Shown here one piece after another: positions 1 through 11,124 of a stretch of 64,000 nucleotides of DNA. A program made the translations under genes and the position numbers. Numbering within the stretch: position 1 is the first letter of the stretch; each line of letters starts with the position of its first letter. The stretch is from assembly GCF_002288925.2 (NCBI RefSeq), contig NW_022098036.1, positions 36,412,323 through 36,476,322 of the forward strand, written 5' to 3'. A model generated the notes under the pieces. The model saw only the letters and a program-made list of their open reading frames with translations. It ran no database searches and was not told where the DNA came from. Source of the stretch: Delphinapterus leucas. Lineage: Eukaryota; Chordata; Mammalia; Artiodactyla; Monodontidae.

Positions 1-30
1 TGAAATGTGAAATTGGTCAAGTACCAGCGC

Positions 31-46
31 GGGGGGGGGGGGGGGG
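31..46. repeat. poly-G run (16 G)
   Basis: An uninterrupted run of 16 G follows GCGC. It could form a G-rich secondary structure, or its length could be a sequencing or assembly artefact. Confidence 0.9.
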
Positions 47-1648
47 CATTCCAGACAGGTGAATTTAATGGACCATCAATTTGGTGAACTCCAGAATTTT
101 AGAGAGTAGATGGGGAGGGGAGAAGGCAAACTGAAAAGTCTCTCTGGAGAGGTGGGGCCGGTAGAGGTAGCTTGGGACAGGAATCCATGGGAGAACAAGC
201 AGCTTTGCTGAACTTCAAAGACAACCACCTAAAGAGAACCAGTGCACACATCCAGATCACAAGGCTCATGTGGACAACCGCATTCGGAAGAAAGATTCAT
301 CTTGGGAGAGGTCAATGTAACAAATGGCAGTGACACGATGGAACCAGAGACCAGCCCAGGGCGGAAATATGAGGCCACCCCTGAGTTGCAGCCAGGCTTA
401 CCTACAAGAAACACAAAAGTGACAAGAAAAGATTTCAGAAGTGTCTGTTTCATTTGCAAAACTGAGCCCCTTTGAAGAACAATGAAGGCTGCCATTTAGA
501 ACTACTTGCTAATGTTCTGAAATAAAAGGATACATAAAATATAGTGATTTTAAAAGCCCAAATGTTTCAGAATCAATGTGAAAAACATATATATATTTTA
601 AAAAGACATAGTTTTAAAGAAAAGAAAAATCATCAAGTTTGATCTTTTCTCTGGATCTCACCTATTCTTTTGCTTGTGAACTCAGTTTTGAACACTCAAG
701 AAGCCTCAAATCAATATGAATATGTGAGGCTGCCAATGCCAAGTGATGCAGAAAAGTATCAACAGTGATTCACAAACTGGGAGCCTTGACCCTCGGGTTT
801 AACCTTTCCTTCAATCACTATATGTGTGACAGTGGAATTGAACAATTCCATTATTTTATAATGCGGAAATATTCATAACTGTGATAATCCCAAATGCTTC
901 AGTCTCTTGCCTATAAAAGGATTCAACTGGGGCTTCTAGCTCAAATAGGAATGCATTTCATTTAAAGCACAGACAGCATTGTGCAAATGAGAATGATTCA
1001 ATTATTTCTGTACATCTGATGGCTCAGATACAAATTTGTTACAAACTCAATTGGTTCTTCATATTTCTGAGTAGCTAAAAGCAACCTGTCGAGTGTGAGG
1101 AACAATTAAATTCCAGGTTTAGGCAATGCAGGGTACAATTACGTTAGGTCCTCTGACCAGCTTTCAAATATAGCAAGGCTTTTGCTTGTATGGGTTTAAA
1201 CTGAGTTCTGAAGTCTGATGTCTGATGTCAGGTTGCTTTACTGTCCTTCTAGAAGTAAATGTTCTCATTCTTTCTGTCTTGCTCTCTCTTTCTCTATAAT
1301 CTTGCAACCCGTTTAAGAGCCAGAAAAACTTGAGCAAATGTGGTTTGGCTGGAGCCACAGGATGTTGGGGAGAGAAGGCAAATTATCAAAAACAGGGAGA
1401 CAGACAGGAACAGATGGGACGAAATTTGGTACAGTAAAATAACGCAGTAACTCAAGAAAGCATGGTGCATTGTTCAAATGCTGAGGACACGACTCATTTG
1501 AAATCTGGCCACTGAGTAGGAAATCCTTAGGTGAGGCAAATACGGTCTCACTAAATGATGGTATTTAAATTCCTCTGCATAATCAAGACTTTCAACTTGG
1601 CCCACGTGGAAAGGGGCAGGACAAACTGGCTGAGACAAAGATCTGGGC

Positions 1649-1719
1649 TGTGCGTGTGTGTGTGTGTGTGTGCACGCGTGTGTGCCCATGTGTGTGTGTG
1701 CCCACGTGTGTGTGTGCCC

Positions 1720-1753
<34 letters not shown>
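1649..1753. repeat. compound TG-rich microsatellite followed by (GA)n
   Basis: TG dinucleotides are interrupted at intervals by CCCA, CACGCG and CCCG units, then run into a short GA tract. Alternating purine-pyrimidine sequence with CG steps is a classic Z-DNA-prone composition. The His/Thr-rich and Val/Cys-rich frames here are repeat artefacts. Confidence 0.95.
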
Positions 1754-4700
1754 TGGGTGATGCCCAATAAAATCTTTGTTATTTGGCATGGCAGGGCTCA
1801 TTATTCAGAAGTGCTAGATAATTAGAAAACACTTCACATCCACCAAGACCTTGATTTATTAAAGTGATTTTAAAGGTAAATATGCTAAGATTACACCTAT
1901 GTTGTTTAGTGAAAAATTAATACTCTTTCACCAAGAGTAGTTTCTTAAACTTGCTTGGTCAGCTTTGGGTCACGTTAAACACTTAATGTCAATCCAACTA
2001 ATAGAATAAGAATGTGTTGTGTACATGAGAAACGTTTGCTTTTACAGCTTTCCGAGTTTGTAAAAACTGAGCGGCAGCACTTTTCACTGTGTATGTGTAT
2101 ACTTGAGCATGTACGAATACAAGTGATTGCCTAAAATCTAAAATCTATAGGCCAACTCTTTGCAGACCAATAAAGTAGGAAAGGCAATAGAGCTAAGAAG
2201 TTCTGAAGGAAATAGATACATCCTAAGTAAATACAGTACCCCCACACACTAAAACAAGCCCGAAGAGCAGAGCAAACCGCAAGGAAAAACAGCGTGTACA
2301 CTGGCTGAACATGGTGAGTTCAATTTTTGTACTGCAGGATTCATCCAGCCTGAAGTTTACGGTTAAATCATTCACCAAAGCTCAGAGGCTTACGATGAGG
2401 ATTATGAAGAAATAACTATCAGAATACAGCAAAAAGATGAGTGCAAAGTATACCTCTCAGGCAGGTCCTAGGAGGCTCCCCAGAAAAACATTATATGCTT
2501 CCCCAAAATCAGGCAGAAATATCTGGATGTATCCAGTTACCTTTCCTTTGATGTGATTTGCTGTAACTGACCTCTCTATTTTTGTAGAAACATGACACAT
2601 ATATGAAAATAGTGAAAAGCACAGCAGTGTACCCGGAAATCAGTGCAAATGCATACTGTGTTAGATCGTGTTGAAATTTCTCAGTTTCAGTGGGTTTTTA
2701 ATTAGAACACAGTAAATGAAAAACGTGTTCCAAAAATTTTGAAAAAAAAGTTTGTTACTGTTGCAGACTGTAACTGCTGTTCTAAGTTATAGCTCTTCTA
2801 GAAGGCATTACAATAATTTCATCATCTGAGAACTTATTTCTGGGGAAAAAAAGCAAACTGAATTCGGTGAACGTTATTTTCCTGATAAAAAGAGCACCCC
2901 AACTGATGGTTTTCAAATGGCTTAAAAAAGTAGAGCTTTTTCTTATAGGAAGAACAATGACAACAGTCAAGCTTTTATAGACATGAAACCTCTTATTTAC
3001 CAAATAATTTTACTATGTATTCCTGACATTTAACACAGAAGGCATGTCAGCATTTTGAGATAAAATAACTTGTCCTGGTTGGTAGTATTTTAACAATAGG
3101 TAAATATTTACACCAGGTGCCCAGTGTTAATGACTGGTGAAAAGTTTAGGCATCCAGATGTTTCTCTACATGATACTGGAAAAACTGAATAGGCCCAGGA
3201 AATATGGCTACCTAAATGGCCTTAGGCTGATAACAAGTCACTGGGGGGCGATGTGAGTTCTGCAGAAGTAAAATCAGGCTGCTTCTCCTATTGCCTGAGA
3301 TCAGCCAGGCATTGAACCACAGGGTCCCACAAAATATTGCTAAATGGAAAGTGGGCTGGCTTATAGTTTTACACTGTGCATGCCTGTAAAATGTGAGGAT
3401 TACACAGATCCATCAGCATATTCCCATCCCTGAGTCTAAAGATGGAGCTGTGAGTCATTACATTTCATTCCAATTCTATATCTGTGTAGGGGAGAGAAGA
3501 AATCCCCGGAGCATCTAAAAGGGAGGAGTGCACCCCATAGGCTTCTCCAGTGCCAGAGCTTCTTGAGACCAGATCTCAGCATGACTGGTGACTTGAGGGT
3601 CACAGTCACATGATGTCGTGCTCAGAGTGGTGTTGCTTTCAAGCCTTGATCCCCTTTCAGAAAACAGAAATCAGCCAGGCTCTACCGGCCCTTTTGCGGA
3701 GGTTAGCAGAGCCGGTGGTACAATTGGTTCTAATAGAACTTGTTTTGAAGCAGCTTATGGAATCGCAGTTGTTCTTCCTTAATGGTCAGTTTTACAGCAT
3801 ACTGATAGAGAATGTGGTTATAGGGTGGACATGTTTCACAGAAAATACATTTCTCTCTCTCCTACTTTTGTTCTCCCTTGCAACCAATTGTAAATAGAGT
3901 CTGAAACACAGAAGATTAGTTGAGCTATATTAGTAAGTAGGATGCTTTTCTTCAATTTTGCATACTGAGTTTATTTTTAGGGTATATATATGGTATAGAT
4001 TCCCCCCCTCACTCCCCATTTCTAGCAGCTCTACACAGAATCACACATTTTAATGAGCTGAGGGCACAGGTGTTACAGGAAAAAAAGTAATGATGTTTGC
4101 CATTCATCTTTCAAATTAAATAATGTGTTTTTAAATAGTAACTTTTTTCATAATACATTATGGGAACAACATTTATCTGTCACATTTTAAAAGATGTATT
4201 TGTAATAAATGTAAATTACTTTTAGAAAATCAGTAATTAGGCTCATCAAAAAATAAACAATCTGCCACAAAAAAGATAATCTTTAGCATAGTTAAGTGTA
4301 ATAACTGTTATTTGAATAAGTTAACAAATTAGGGTAGATTGCTTCTGTAATTCATTTCCTATAGCACGAGTTTAGGTTACTGCATTAAGCTTCTGGAGTA
4401 CGGGTGGAGACAGCATTCAGCACCTCACACTTCGGTGAAATACAACTCTCACATTCAAAAACTGAAATCTTCTTCTTTAAACTTGATTGAGAAAGTATAT
4501 TCATCATTGGGGCTTAGAAACGGGAAATAACAGAATTTTTGTGTCACTTTTAGAGCTGTATCATCATATCAGAATTATCAATCAATAGCTGTCTTCTTAA
4601 ACATGAAGAGTAGAATGACTTTCTCAAAAAAATTGGATGGAAATCAGCCTGTCACCTTCAGGCAAAATTCAAAAATTCTGTTCTTATCAAAACACCATTA

Positions 4701-5367
4701 ACTTGTCACGTATTCTCTCCGCATTTGCTTTCTGAGCCTGTTCTCAGTCTCTGTGTGGATAAATAAAAGCCTCTTCTTTAACATCAGCTTTCCCCTCCTA
4801 TTTGAATCCTCAGACTTGGTCCTGATTAGGAGCTGTGACAGCACAGCCTTCCACCGGGGAAGCAAATGTGATGATAGTTACGTTAGACAGAAGCGTAAAA
4901 GGAAGGCTCAGATCAGGAGATGCAGCCTTTAACCGAATCGTTGTTCATCTCCAGGCACTGAAGGAAGCGGGCATCTCTGTGCACAGAAGCTGAAGCGGGG
5001 AGCACTGTCACTGTGCATGCATTCTGATCAGAGGGTATAATTGCAATTTTCAGAACCTTTTTTCCTCCCTTAATGGAAGAATTTGAGGCCCTACATTATT
5101 TGACTACCTCCTCAAATTTTTTATTCTTCTTGCCATAACGATGTAATAAAGGTAATGTTGCTAAAAATGTCAATTGTGACTGTTTTCTCCCCCTTTTGCT
5201 TCATAGTTACTTGCATTGTTGGGAGTATTTCTTTCATCTAAATGTCTTATTCAGGTAAATATCTGCCATGAACAGCTATCCTGACTAGTCTTTTCTCCTA
5301 TCATAGCTTTGTTGACTAAAATTCACATTTTAAGTATGTATATATTAAATATATGTTAAAATATATC

Positions 5368-5390
5368 ATATATATATATATATATATATA
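5368..5390. repeat. (TA)n microsatellite just past the AKAP6 stop
   Basis: About eleven TA units lie within a wider AT-rich stretch from 5337, starting some 60 bases downstream of the AKAP6 stop on the gene strand. It would be at the start of the 3' UTR if the giant exon is terminal. Confidence 0.9.
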
Positions 5391-5451
5391 AACATGAGGA
5401 CTATACGCACCTTTCAATGAGATGATTTTCATGCTTGGAGAGGGTTACATT

Positions 5452-8400
5452 CTACCTATGCATATTTCTATGTCGTTCTTCATGAAGGTTCAGAAGATTT
5501 TCTTCACAGGTTAAAGTTTTGGGGTTGGGATGCAATGCAGCCGTGTCTTTTGGCTGCTTTGCCTTCGAGGAGAATCCAGGAACTCTAGACTGGGCTGAAG
5601 AAGCATCATGTTCTTCTGGCCTTCCAGACTCACCTGAGTTTTCTGAACTCTCCTTTGCACCGCTCAGCCTTGAAGGAGTAGTTAACTCTGAGCTTTCTCC
5701 ATAGACATTAGAAGCTTGGGGTAAACCATCCACTTCCTTTCCTACATCACCTCTTTTTGGAGGGGGAGGACCTGAAAGAGCCATCATGTCTGCATCATCG
5801 ACGAGGAGAGAAGTATCACTGAACTTGGAAGAGCCTGCTGCTGCTTGCAGTGGCACTGGAGCTTCACTGGGAACTGCAGGTTCATTTGGAAGAGCGCTGG
5901 ACAAACAGGACTGGTATTCAGCAGGGTCCTCCTCAACACAGGCCTCGAAGAAGCATTCGGTGTCTTCCTTGTCTTCTGAGCCAGAGTCAGTCATGTCCGG
6001 TGGCAGTGGAGTGTTGCTCTTCTCTTCTATGTAATTGGTGACCTCCCCGCAATCACTGTCATGAGATGAGAGAGATAAGTATGAATAGAAGTCCCCCTTT
6101 CTCAGCTGGATGGGCCGGTGAGAATGTTCCAACACCTTCTCCTTGATTTGAGTTAATGAAGTAGGAGCAGCTGCCTCATTTTCAGGTTGAGATTTACATT
6201 TTAGGGCTGTTGAAGCCATGTCAATGATTTCCTTAACAAAGTCGTGTACTGAACAATCTTCGGCATCTTTTTGATGGAAAACATCTGGGTCACAGTTGCA
6301 ACAGGAAACGTTGTCACTGATAGAAACGGTTTCCTCTGTTTCGCTTTGTTCAAGTGCTAGGCAGCAACGAGCAGATTTTCCAGCCATATTTGGTGCATCA
6401 TTAGATGAAGGTTTCAGTACCTCAGAGTCCTGTCTATTGATAACACTGGTTTCTGAAGGCAGTTCTGGACAAGACTTCTCAGCGGGAGTAGAAGCAGCAC
6501 TTTGATTTTCAAAATGGTGGTGATTTTGACATCTCTTTGGAACATGTCTAACCATCTGGGGAACAAATTCCTTTCCAGCAATATCTGAATCATCTGAGCT
6601 ATCCATAAATGCTCTGCACTTACACAGCTCACTCTCTGAAATCCTTTTCCCGGCTGAACCGAGATTTTCTGATTCCTTTGAAATCTCATTCAGTTTGTCC
6701 TTCTGCTTTTCTGGAATACTTTCAATATTGCCATTTTCCATGTCTGCCACATATGGATCTTTATTAACTTCGAAAATATTTTTCTTATTTTCACCCTTTG
6801 TCCCTAACTCACAGGTGTGGGGTAAATTCTTACTATTTCCATTATTTTCGGAGAGATGTTTTATGGAGCCATTTAGAAGGGCCTCAATGTTCAGGGTGTC
6901 AGAGGAATTGTTCATCTCACTACTACTTACATCCTTACTGCCCTTTATTTCATCACTGAGATTACACCTTCTCTTATCTCTTGTCAAGGAAAACTTCGGT
7001 CTAATCCAGGTCTGCAGCTCATTCTTTATATAGTCCAGCCCTGACATCAAGTTGCACTCTTCATAAATTTCATCATCTGTTGCAATACTGGAGTCGTCAT
7101 CCTCATCTTTGATGCACAGTTCTTCTTCTGTCAAGGTGAGCGTCGAGCTGGAGAGGAGGTCACTGTCATCTTCATCATCAGTGCAGGCAGAGGTGCAAGA
7201 GACATTCACGATCATGCTGACATTGACATCACTTTCATCAGCCACTGAACGAGGCAGGCGCTTCCTGAATGATGCATTTGATTCCGGGATCTTGTTCTTG
7301 TGTAACACAATATCCTCTGAGCAAAGAGAGAGCTCATCACTGCTGCTAAGTTCTGTAAGAGATGCTGGCGAGTCTTCATTGATAGAAGATGCTATGTCCA
7401 ATGACAGTTGGCCAGGAAAAGACATCTTTTGGGAACAGCTTTGAAGAGTGATATCGGAAACACTTCGCTTTATCTTTTGCTCCGAAGGGCTCTGGATATT
7501 CTCCAAACGATTCAGGAGATCTAATGTTCTTTTACTCAGTTCACCAACTGAGCCACTGCTCACGCTTATGTCCCCAGAGCTGTGACAGCTAAAAAGATCT
7601 TCATTGCTTTTATAGGATGTCAACCAACTTTCTAAAGAAGTGCTTCGCTGGAGGCTGTCACTGCCATTTTTAAAGATGCCCAATGCGAATAAATCACCCC
7701 CTGGAGAAAGAGACTCAATAGAGGAACTATGAGATAAAAGGGAGAGCTGTTTGGCATTCTGCATGCCACTGAAGGTCTTCTCTACATCACCACTTTTATA
7801 TGAATTGCGATCCATTTCATGAGATGCACTTGCCAAAATCCTTTCATGGGGAGGTGCATCTGGTTGTAACTCTGTAGCCTGATGTTTAGATTTGCAGGAT
7901 TTTTTATCAAAATAAAAACCATGAAGCAGGGGATCCTCCACATGTGCTTTTTCACTTTGTGACTGTTTCATTATCATTGGTAATTTGAGTTTTGAGCCTT
8001 GGAGGTATGAGTAATCATAAAATGTAAACACATCATGTTTTCCTTGTAATTCTTCTCCCAAACAATCAGGGGTATGTTTGGTAACACTGTTTAAATCTCC
8101 AACTTTTCCATTTACACAACCGACTGGTGAAATGGATAACTGAGAGCTATTTGGAAGCTGAATTTGTTCCTCCTCATCTTTAAACTTTTGCTTTAACACG
8201 TTAACTGCATCTCCCATTTGTGGGTCCAGATGTTCAGTTTCAGGGTTACTTGGGGACCCATCCACCACATTGTGCAAGCACATTTCAGAGTTGGTAGTGG
8301 TTTCAGTGTCTCCTTCACTGACAATTCCACTCTCACTGCCTGAATTCTGACTCACGTCTCCTCCGTGGCATGGGCAGGGCTTCACCAAATTGGAACCCCC

Positions 8401-8832
8401 TAGAAGATCCGGCAAAGATTTGGCAGATGAAAATGAAGAGTCTTTACTGAGACTCTTAGTTAAAACACTAGACTGTGTCATGCTAGTGAAGGTCGGACTG
8501 TTTTTCAGGAATGGGATGTGGTTGTCTTCATAGAGCTCAACATTGTGGAGGCTGTATACTTGGTAAATGTGTGGACTGGACGGGGCAGTGATACTCGATG
8601 TACACTGAGATGCCCCGTGGTCACCTGCCTCTTCTTCATAACCAGGGTCCTCACTACCTGTCTCTTCAAGCTTTAAGGAAGGCAAGACAGGTTGGGATTC
8701 TTGATCAAGGTCATTCGATTCTTCATTCAAACTAATTAACTTGTTACTTATGTCAGTTTCATCCCATTCCAGGGCATCCTCACTTGTCCCATTTAGGTCC
8801 ATCAAGCCAGGATCAATCACATTCAAAGTCTC
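5452..8832 (-). CDS. AKAP6: AKAP6 (mAKAP) giant 3'-terminal coding exon, C-terminal 1126 residues
   Basis: A-kinase anchoring protein 6 is a scaffold at the nuclear envelope of cardiac and skeletal muscle cells and neurons. It holds PKA together with PDE4D3, phosphatases, ryanodine receptor and other signalling proteins (family knowledge). Seen here: one uninterrupted minus-strand frame from 8832 to a TAG at 5454-5452. The exon starts at GAG after a pyrimidine-rich acceptor ending CTACACAG. The open frame runs 21 codons further upstream, but those are intronic. The protein is acidic and Ser-rich, with a DDEDDSDLLSSS-type acidic cluster, basophilic kinase-like sites (KIKRSVSD, LQRSTS), a PPPPKR stretch, and the RII-binding helix VHDFVKEIIDMASTALK. 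That helix begins 265 residues before the stop; published human numbering puts it near 2055 of 2319, so the C-terminus agrees with the human protein. No frameshift or premature stop is seen. Confidence 0.96.
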   Translation of the reverse strand, partial: ETLNVIDPGLMDLNGTSEDALEWDETDISNKLISLNEESNDLDQESQPVLPSLKLEETGSEDPGYEEEAGDHGASQCTSSITAPSSPHIYQVYSLHNVELYEDNHIPFLKNSPTFTSMTQSSVLTKSLSKDSSFSSAKSLPDLLGGSNLVKPCPCHGGDVSQNSGSESGIVSEGDTETTTNSEMCLHNVVDGSPSNPETEHLDPQMGDAVNVLKQKFKDEEEQIQLPNSSQLSISPVGCVNGKVGDLNSVTKHTPDCLGEELQGKHDVFTFYDYSYLQGSKLKLPMIMKQSQSEKAHVEDPLLHGFYFDKKSCKSKHQATELQPDAPPHERILASASHEMDRNSYKSGDVEKTFSGMQNAKQLSLLSHSSSIESLSPGGDLFALGIFKNGSDSLQRSTSLESWLTSYKSNEDLFSCHSSGDISVSSGSVGELSKRTLDLLNRLENIQSPSEQKIKRSVSDITLQSCSQKMSFPGQLSLDIASSINEDSPASLTELSSSDELSLCSEDIVLHKNKIPESNASFRKRLPRSVADESDVNVSMIVNVSCTSACTDDEDDSDLLSSSTLTLTEEELCIKDEDDDSSIATDDEIYEECNLMSGLDYIKNELQTWIRPKFSLTRDKRRCNLSDEIKGSKDVSSSEMNNSSDTLNIEALLNGSIKHLSENNGNSKNLPHTCELGTKGENKKNIFEVNKDPYVADMENGNIESIPEKQKDKLNEISKESENLGSAGKRISESELCKCRAFMDSSDDSDIAGKEFVPQMVRHVPKRCQNHHHFENQSAASTPAEKSCPELPSETSVINRQDSEVLKPSSNDAPNMAGKSARCCLALEQSETEETVSISDNVSCCNCDPDVFHQKDAEDCSVHDFVKEIIDMASTALKCKSQPENEAAAPTSLTQIKEKVLEHSHRPIQLRKGDFYSYLSLSSHDSDCGEVTNYIEEKSNTPLPPDMTDSGSEDKEDTECFFEACVEEDPAEYQSCLSSALPNEPAVPSEAPVPLQAAAGSSKFSDTSLLVDDADMMALSGPPPPKRGDVGKEVDGLPQASNVYGESSELTTPSRLSGAKESSENSGESGRPEEHDASSAQSRVPGFSSKAKQPKDTAALHPNPKTLTCEENLLNLHEERHRNMHR
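6199..6249 (-). other. AKAP6: PKA RII-binding amphipathic helix within AKAP6
   Basis: The 17 codons read VHDFVKEIIDMASTALK. Hydrophobic residues (V, F, V, I, I, A, A, L) recur every three to four positions, as in other RII-anchoring helices such as Ht31. In family knowledge this segment docks the dimerisation domain of PKA type II regulatory subunits. It supports the AKAP6 assignment and shows that the anchoring function is kept. The next residues are CKS; whether the Cys is unusual among mammals cannot be judged here. Confidence 0.93.
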
Positions 8833-8895
8833 CTGTGTAGGAGAAGCGGAAAAAAAACAAGAATTAGGGAACACAAGCATGAAAATTTTATCCAT

Positions 8896-10061
8896 TCAAA
8901 ATCTCTTGGAAGAGTCAGGAAAGAAATTTGCCCCAAGCATGAATTTGAAAGATAGCCTAATTATCAGCTCTACTCCTCTCTGGAATAACATCCAAAATTA
9001 TTGAAAAATGCTTTTCCATCAATAGTAATTTCTCACTGAGGGCAGTAGCATAGATTAAAATGTAAGATTATTACAGTCAAATTGTAATATATGGAATTAG
9101 CCATTTCCCATTGATTCTTCTATCAATACATTTTTAACCTTGGATTGGGTGAAGATAAAACTGTCAGGTAAATAAAGGTAAAAAGGGTATAGCTTATGAC
9201 ATCTTTTAGGGAATATTCACTCTGATATTATCTCAGTTCTGGAGTTCATAATGGAGTACTATCTGCAGCCACATATGGTGAACCCCCTCCTGCTTCTATT
9301 CCTGGGTTCTCCACTTGAAGCAGCTTCTGCCTGGGAAAAGAGAATAGAGTTGTGTCTACCTGTAGAGCCATTCACAGGCCAGAGGCTCTCACGTGTCTAT
9401 CTTTTCCACTGTCTTCCCTTTCAGCATTCTTCTTCTTCAGAATTTGGCTCTGTTCCCAATCAGACCCAAGATGAGCAACCTCCGACTGGTTTCCGTACCT
9501 ACATCTTTCTGGACCTTGCGTCTCGGGCCCCAGTGCTGCAGGGCAGCTTCTTAATCACAGTTCTCTCAGTCCCTCTCTTCCCCAGTCCCTCTCTATGACA
9601 GAGATTCCACTTTGATCCTTGTTAACTTCTCTCACTATTGCCTCCTTATTTCTAACAGGCACTAACCTCCCGCTCCAGCCCACCTGCAGCCCTACAATAA
9701 CAACTATCTGAGGACTTCCTGACTCCAGGGATGAAGGAGCCCAGATTCTCTTATGCTGCTCTCTGCCTGCACAGTTGGGACCTTGATCTTTCCTTGGACT
9801 TCTTGATTTTAACCCTGCTTGGTGGAGCCTGACACATTCTGGGACATAGAAGCTGAATGCGCTCCTGGACTCTGTATTCCTCCACCATCCTCACTTGCTG
9901 GCCAGCTGTCTGGATTCATGCTAGAGCCAAGAGAGGTGATACAGGTACTGCAGGCCCTGACAGGCTCACCCACAAACAGAAACTCAAACAGAACCCTGCG
10001 GTTCAGCTTATGCTTATGCAGGGTAACCAGGTGGACGAACAGGATTCTAGAACGATGCAGA
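8896..10061. other. intronic stretch with no recognised element
   Basis: Unassigned sequence next to the giant exon. No transposon, RNA gene or additional exon is recognised. The 115-codon plus-strand frame at 9251-9598 has no family features. Confidence 0.5.
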
Positions 10062-10258
10062 GCGGCTGAAGTGCTGACCTGCTGCTAACCAGCTGCATGG
10101 CCTTGGGCAAGTTGCTTAACCTTTCCAAGCAGCAGTCTCCTCACGTCACTTTTTCAAGGGGGTGAGCATTATCTATCTTTGGAGATAATTCTGAGTACTA
10201 AATGGGCTAATGCTTGTGAAGGGCTGAGGAAGCAGTCAGTATAAAGCAGCTATAATTC
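10062..10258 (+). mobile_element. MIR SINE remnant
   Basis: It contains the diagnostic MIR core: AACCAGCTGCATGGCCTTGG followed by a CAAGTTGCTTAACC-type segment, then a diverged 3' part with GCTTGTGAAGGGCTGAGG. It is old and has no clear target duplication. Confidence 0.8.
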
Positions 10259-10355
10259 TCAGTGCATATGGAGAATTGCTCTAGAGTGGCCTTAATTCGT
10301 GAAGGGAGAACCCTTCTCATCATTCCTTTCAATTTGCTCTTAAAATCACAAGGGA

Positions 10356-10656
10356 GGGCTTCCCTCGTGGCTCAGTGGTTGAGAATCTGCCTGCCGGTGT
10401 GGGGAACACGGGTTTGAGCCCTGGTCCGGGAAGATCCCACATGCTGCAGAGCAACTAAGCCCGTGTGCCACAACTACTGAGCCTGTGCTCTAGAGCCCGT
10501 GTGCCACAACTACTGAAGCACGCGCACCACAATGAAGGGTGGCCCCCGCTCACCACAACTAGAGAAAGCCTGCGCGCAGCAACAAAGACCCAACGCAGCC
10601 AAAAATAAATAAATAAAATAAATAAAATAAATAAATTTTTTAAAAATTATAAAAAC
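10356..10656 (+). mobile_element. CHR-1-type tRNA-derived SINE, long form
   Basis: It begins GGGCTTCCCTCGTGGCTCAG, a tRNA-like head, and continues with repeated CCACAACTACTGA-type units and a (TAAA)n tail. The direct repeat CACAAGGGA at 10347-10355 and 10657-10665 is its target-site duplication. Confidence 0.9.
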
Positions 10657-10913
10657 CACAAGGGATTCATGACATGGTAGGTAGAGAGAGGTGTCCCACA
10701 GTATTAACAGGTGAGCATATTTGCATTACAATTCAGAATTATTTTAACAGTCTGGTTGAAAAACAGGCCATGATGCTTTTCTTCCTCAGGAGTGGGAAAA
10801 AGGCTTTACCAGCAGCACATTCACAGAACTTTCCTAAGAAGTCCTCAGTCCTTCCGGAAACTAATAGTTGAAGGATACCACACAAACACATTCAGTATAA
10901 AATAACCATTAGC

Positions 10914-11114
10914 GGGCTTCCCTGGTGGCGCAGTGGTTGAGAGTCTGCCTGCCGATGCAGGGGACGCGGGTTTGTGCCCCGGTCCGGGCAGATCCCACAT
11001 GCCGTGCAGCGGCGGGGCCCGTGAGCCATGGCCGCTGAGCCTGCGCGTCCGGAGCCTGTGCTCCGCAACGGGAGAGGCCCGCGTACCGCAAAAAAAAAAA
11101 AAAACAAAAAAACA
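10914..11114 (+). mobile_element. CHR-2-type SINE, cetacean-style short form
   Basis: A tRNA-like head with a pol III A-box region (TGGCGCAGTGGTTGAGAGT) and B-box region (GCGGGTTTGTGCCC) is followed by a GC-rich body ending GGGAGAGGCCCGCGTACC and an A-rich tail. The duplication AACCATTAGC lies at 10904-10913 and 11115-11124. The body is close to the other copies here, so the insertion is fairly young. Confidence 0.95.
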
Positions 11115-11124
11115 AACCATTAGC

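Larger units (their letters stand above)
1..5451 (-). other. AKAP6: AKAP6 3' region: 3' UTR and/or downstream flank
   Basis: This lies directly downstream of the AKAP6 stop on the gene strand. No protein-coding gene is supported; the short frames are non-specific. AATAAA hexamers on the minus strand are seen at 5124-5119, 3975-3970 and 1860-1855, but which, if any, ends the transcript cannot be decided. No SINE or L1 is recognisable here, in contrast to most of the intron. The sequence is AT-rich apart from the TG-rich tract near 1650 and a 16-G run near the edge. Confidence 0.55.

Noticed and set aside
1474..1801. His/Thr-rich coding frames
   Set aside because: Translation of a TG/CA microsatellite in several frames.
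3610..3897. 95-codon frame downstream of AKAP6 as a small gene
   Set aside because: No recognisable domain, and hydrophobic low-complexity content consistent with a chance frame in AT-rich DNA.
7109..7444. Plus-strand Ser-rich frame opposite AKAP6
   Set aside because: Shadow of the Ser/Asp/Glu-rich AKAP6 coding strand, with no features of its own.
8833..8895. ATG at 8895 as the start of the large AKAP6 reading frame
   Set aside because: A clear acceptor (pyrimidine tract plus CAG) ends at 8833, and the previous exon joins in phase; the upstream 21 codons are intronic.
10914..11114. tRNA gene, because of A- and B-box-like sequences
   Set aside because: The tRNA-like part is the head of a SINE with a tail and target duplication; no complete cloverleaf is maintained.
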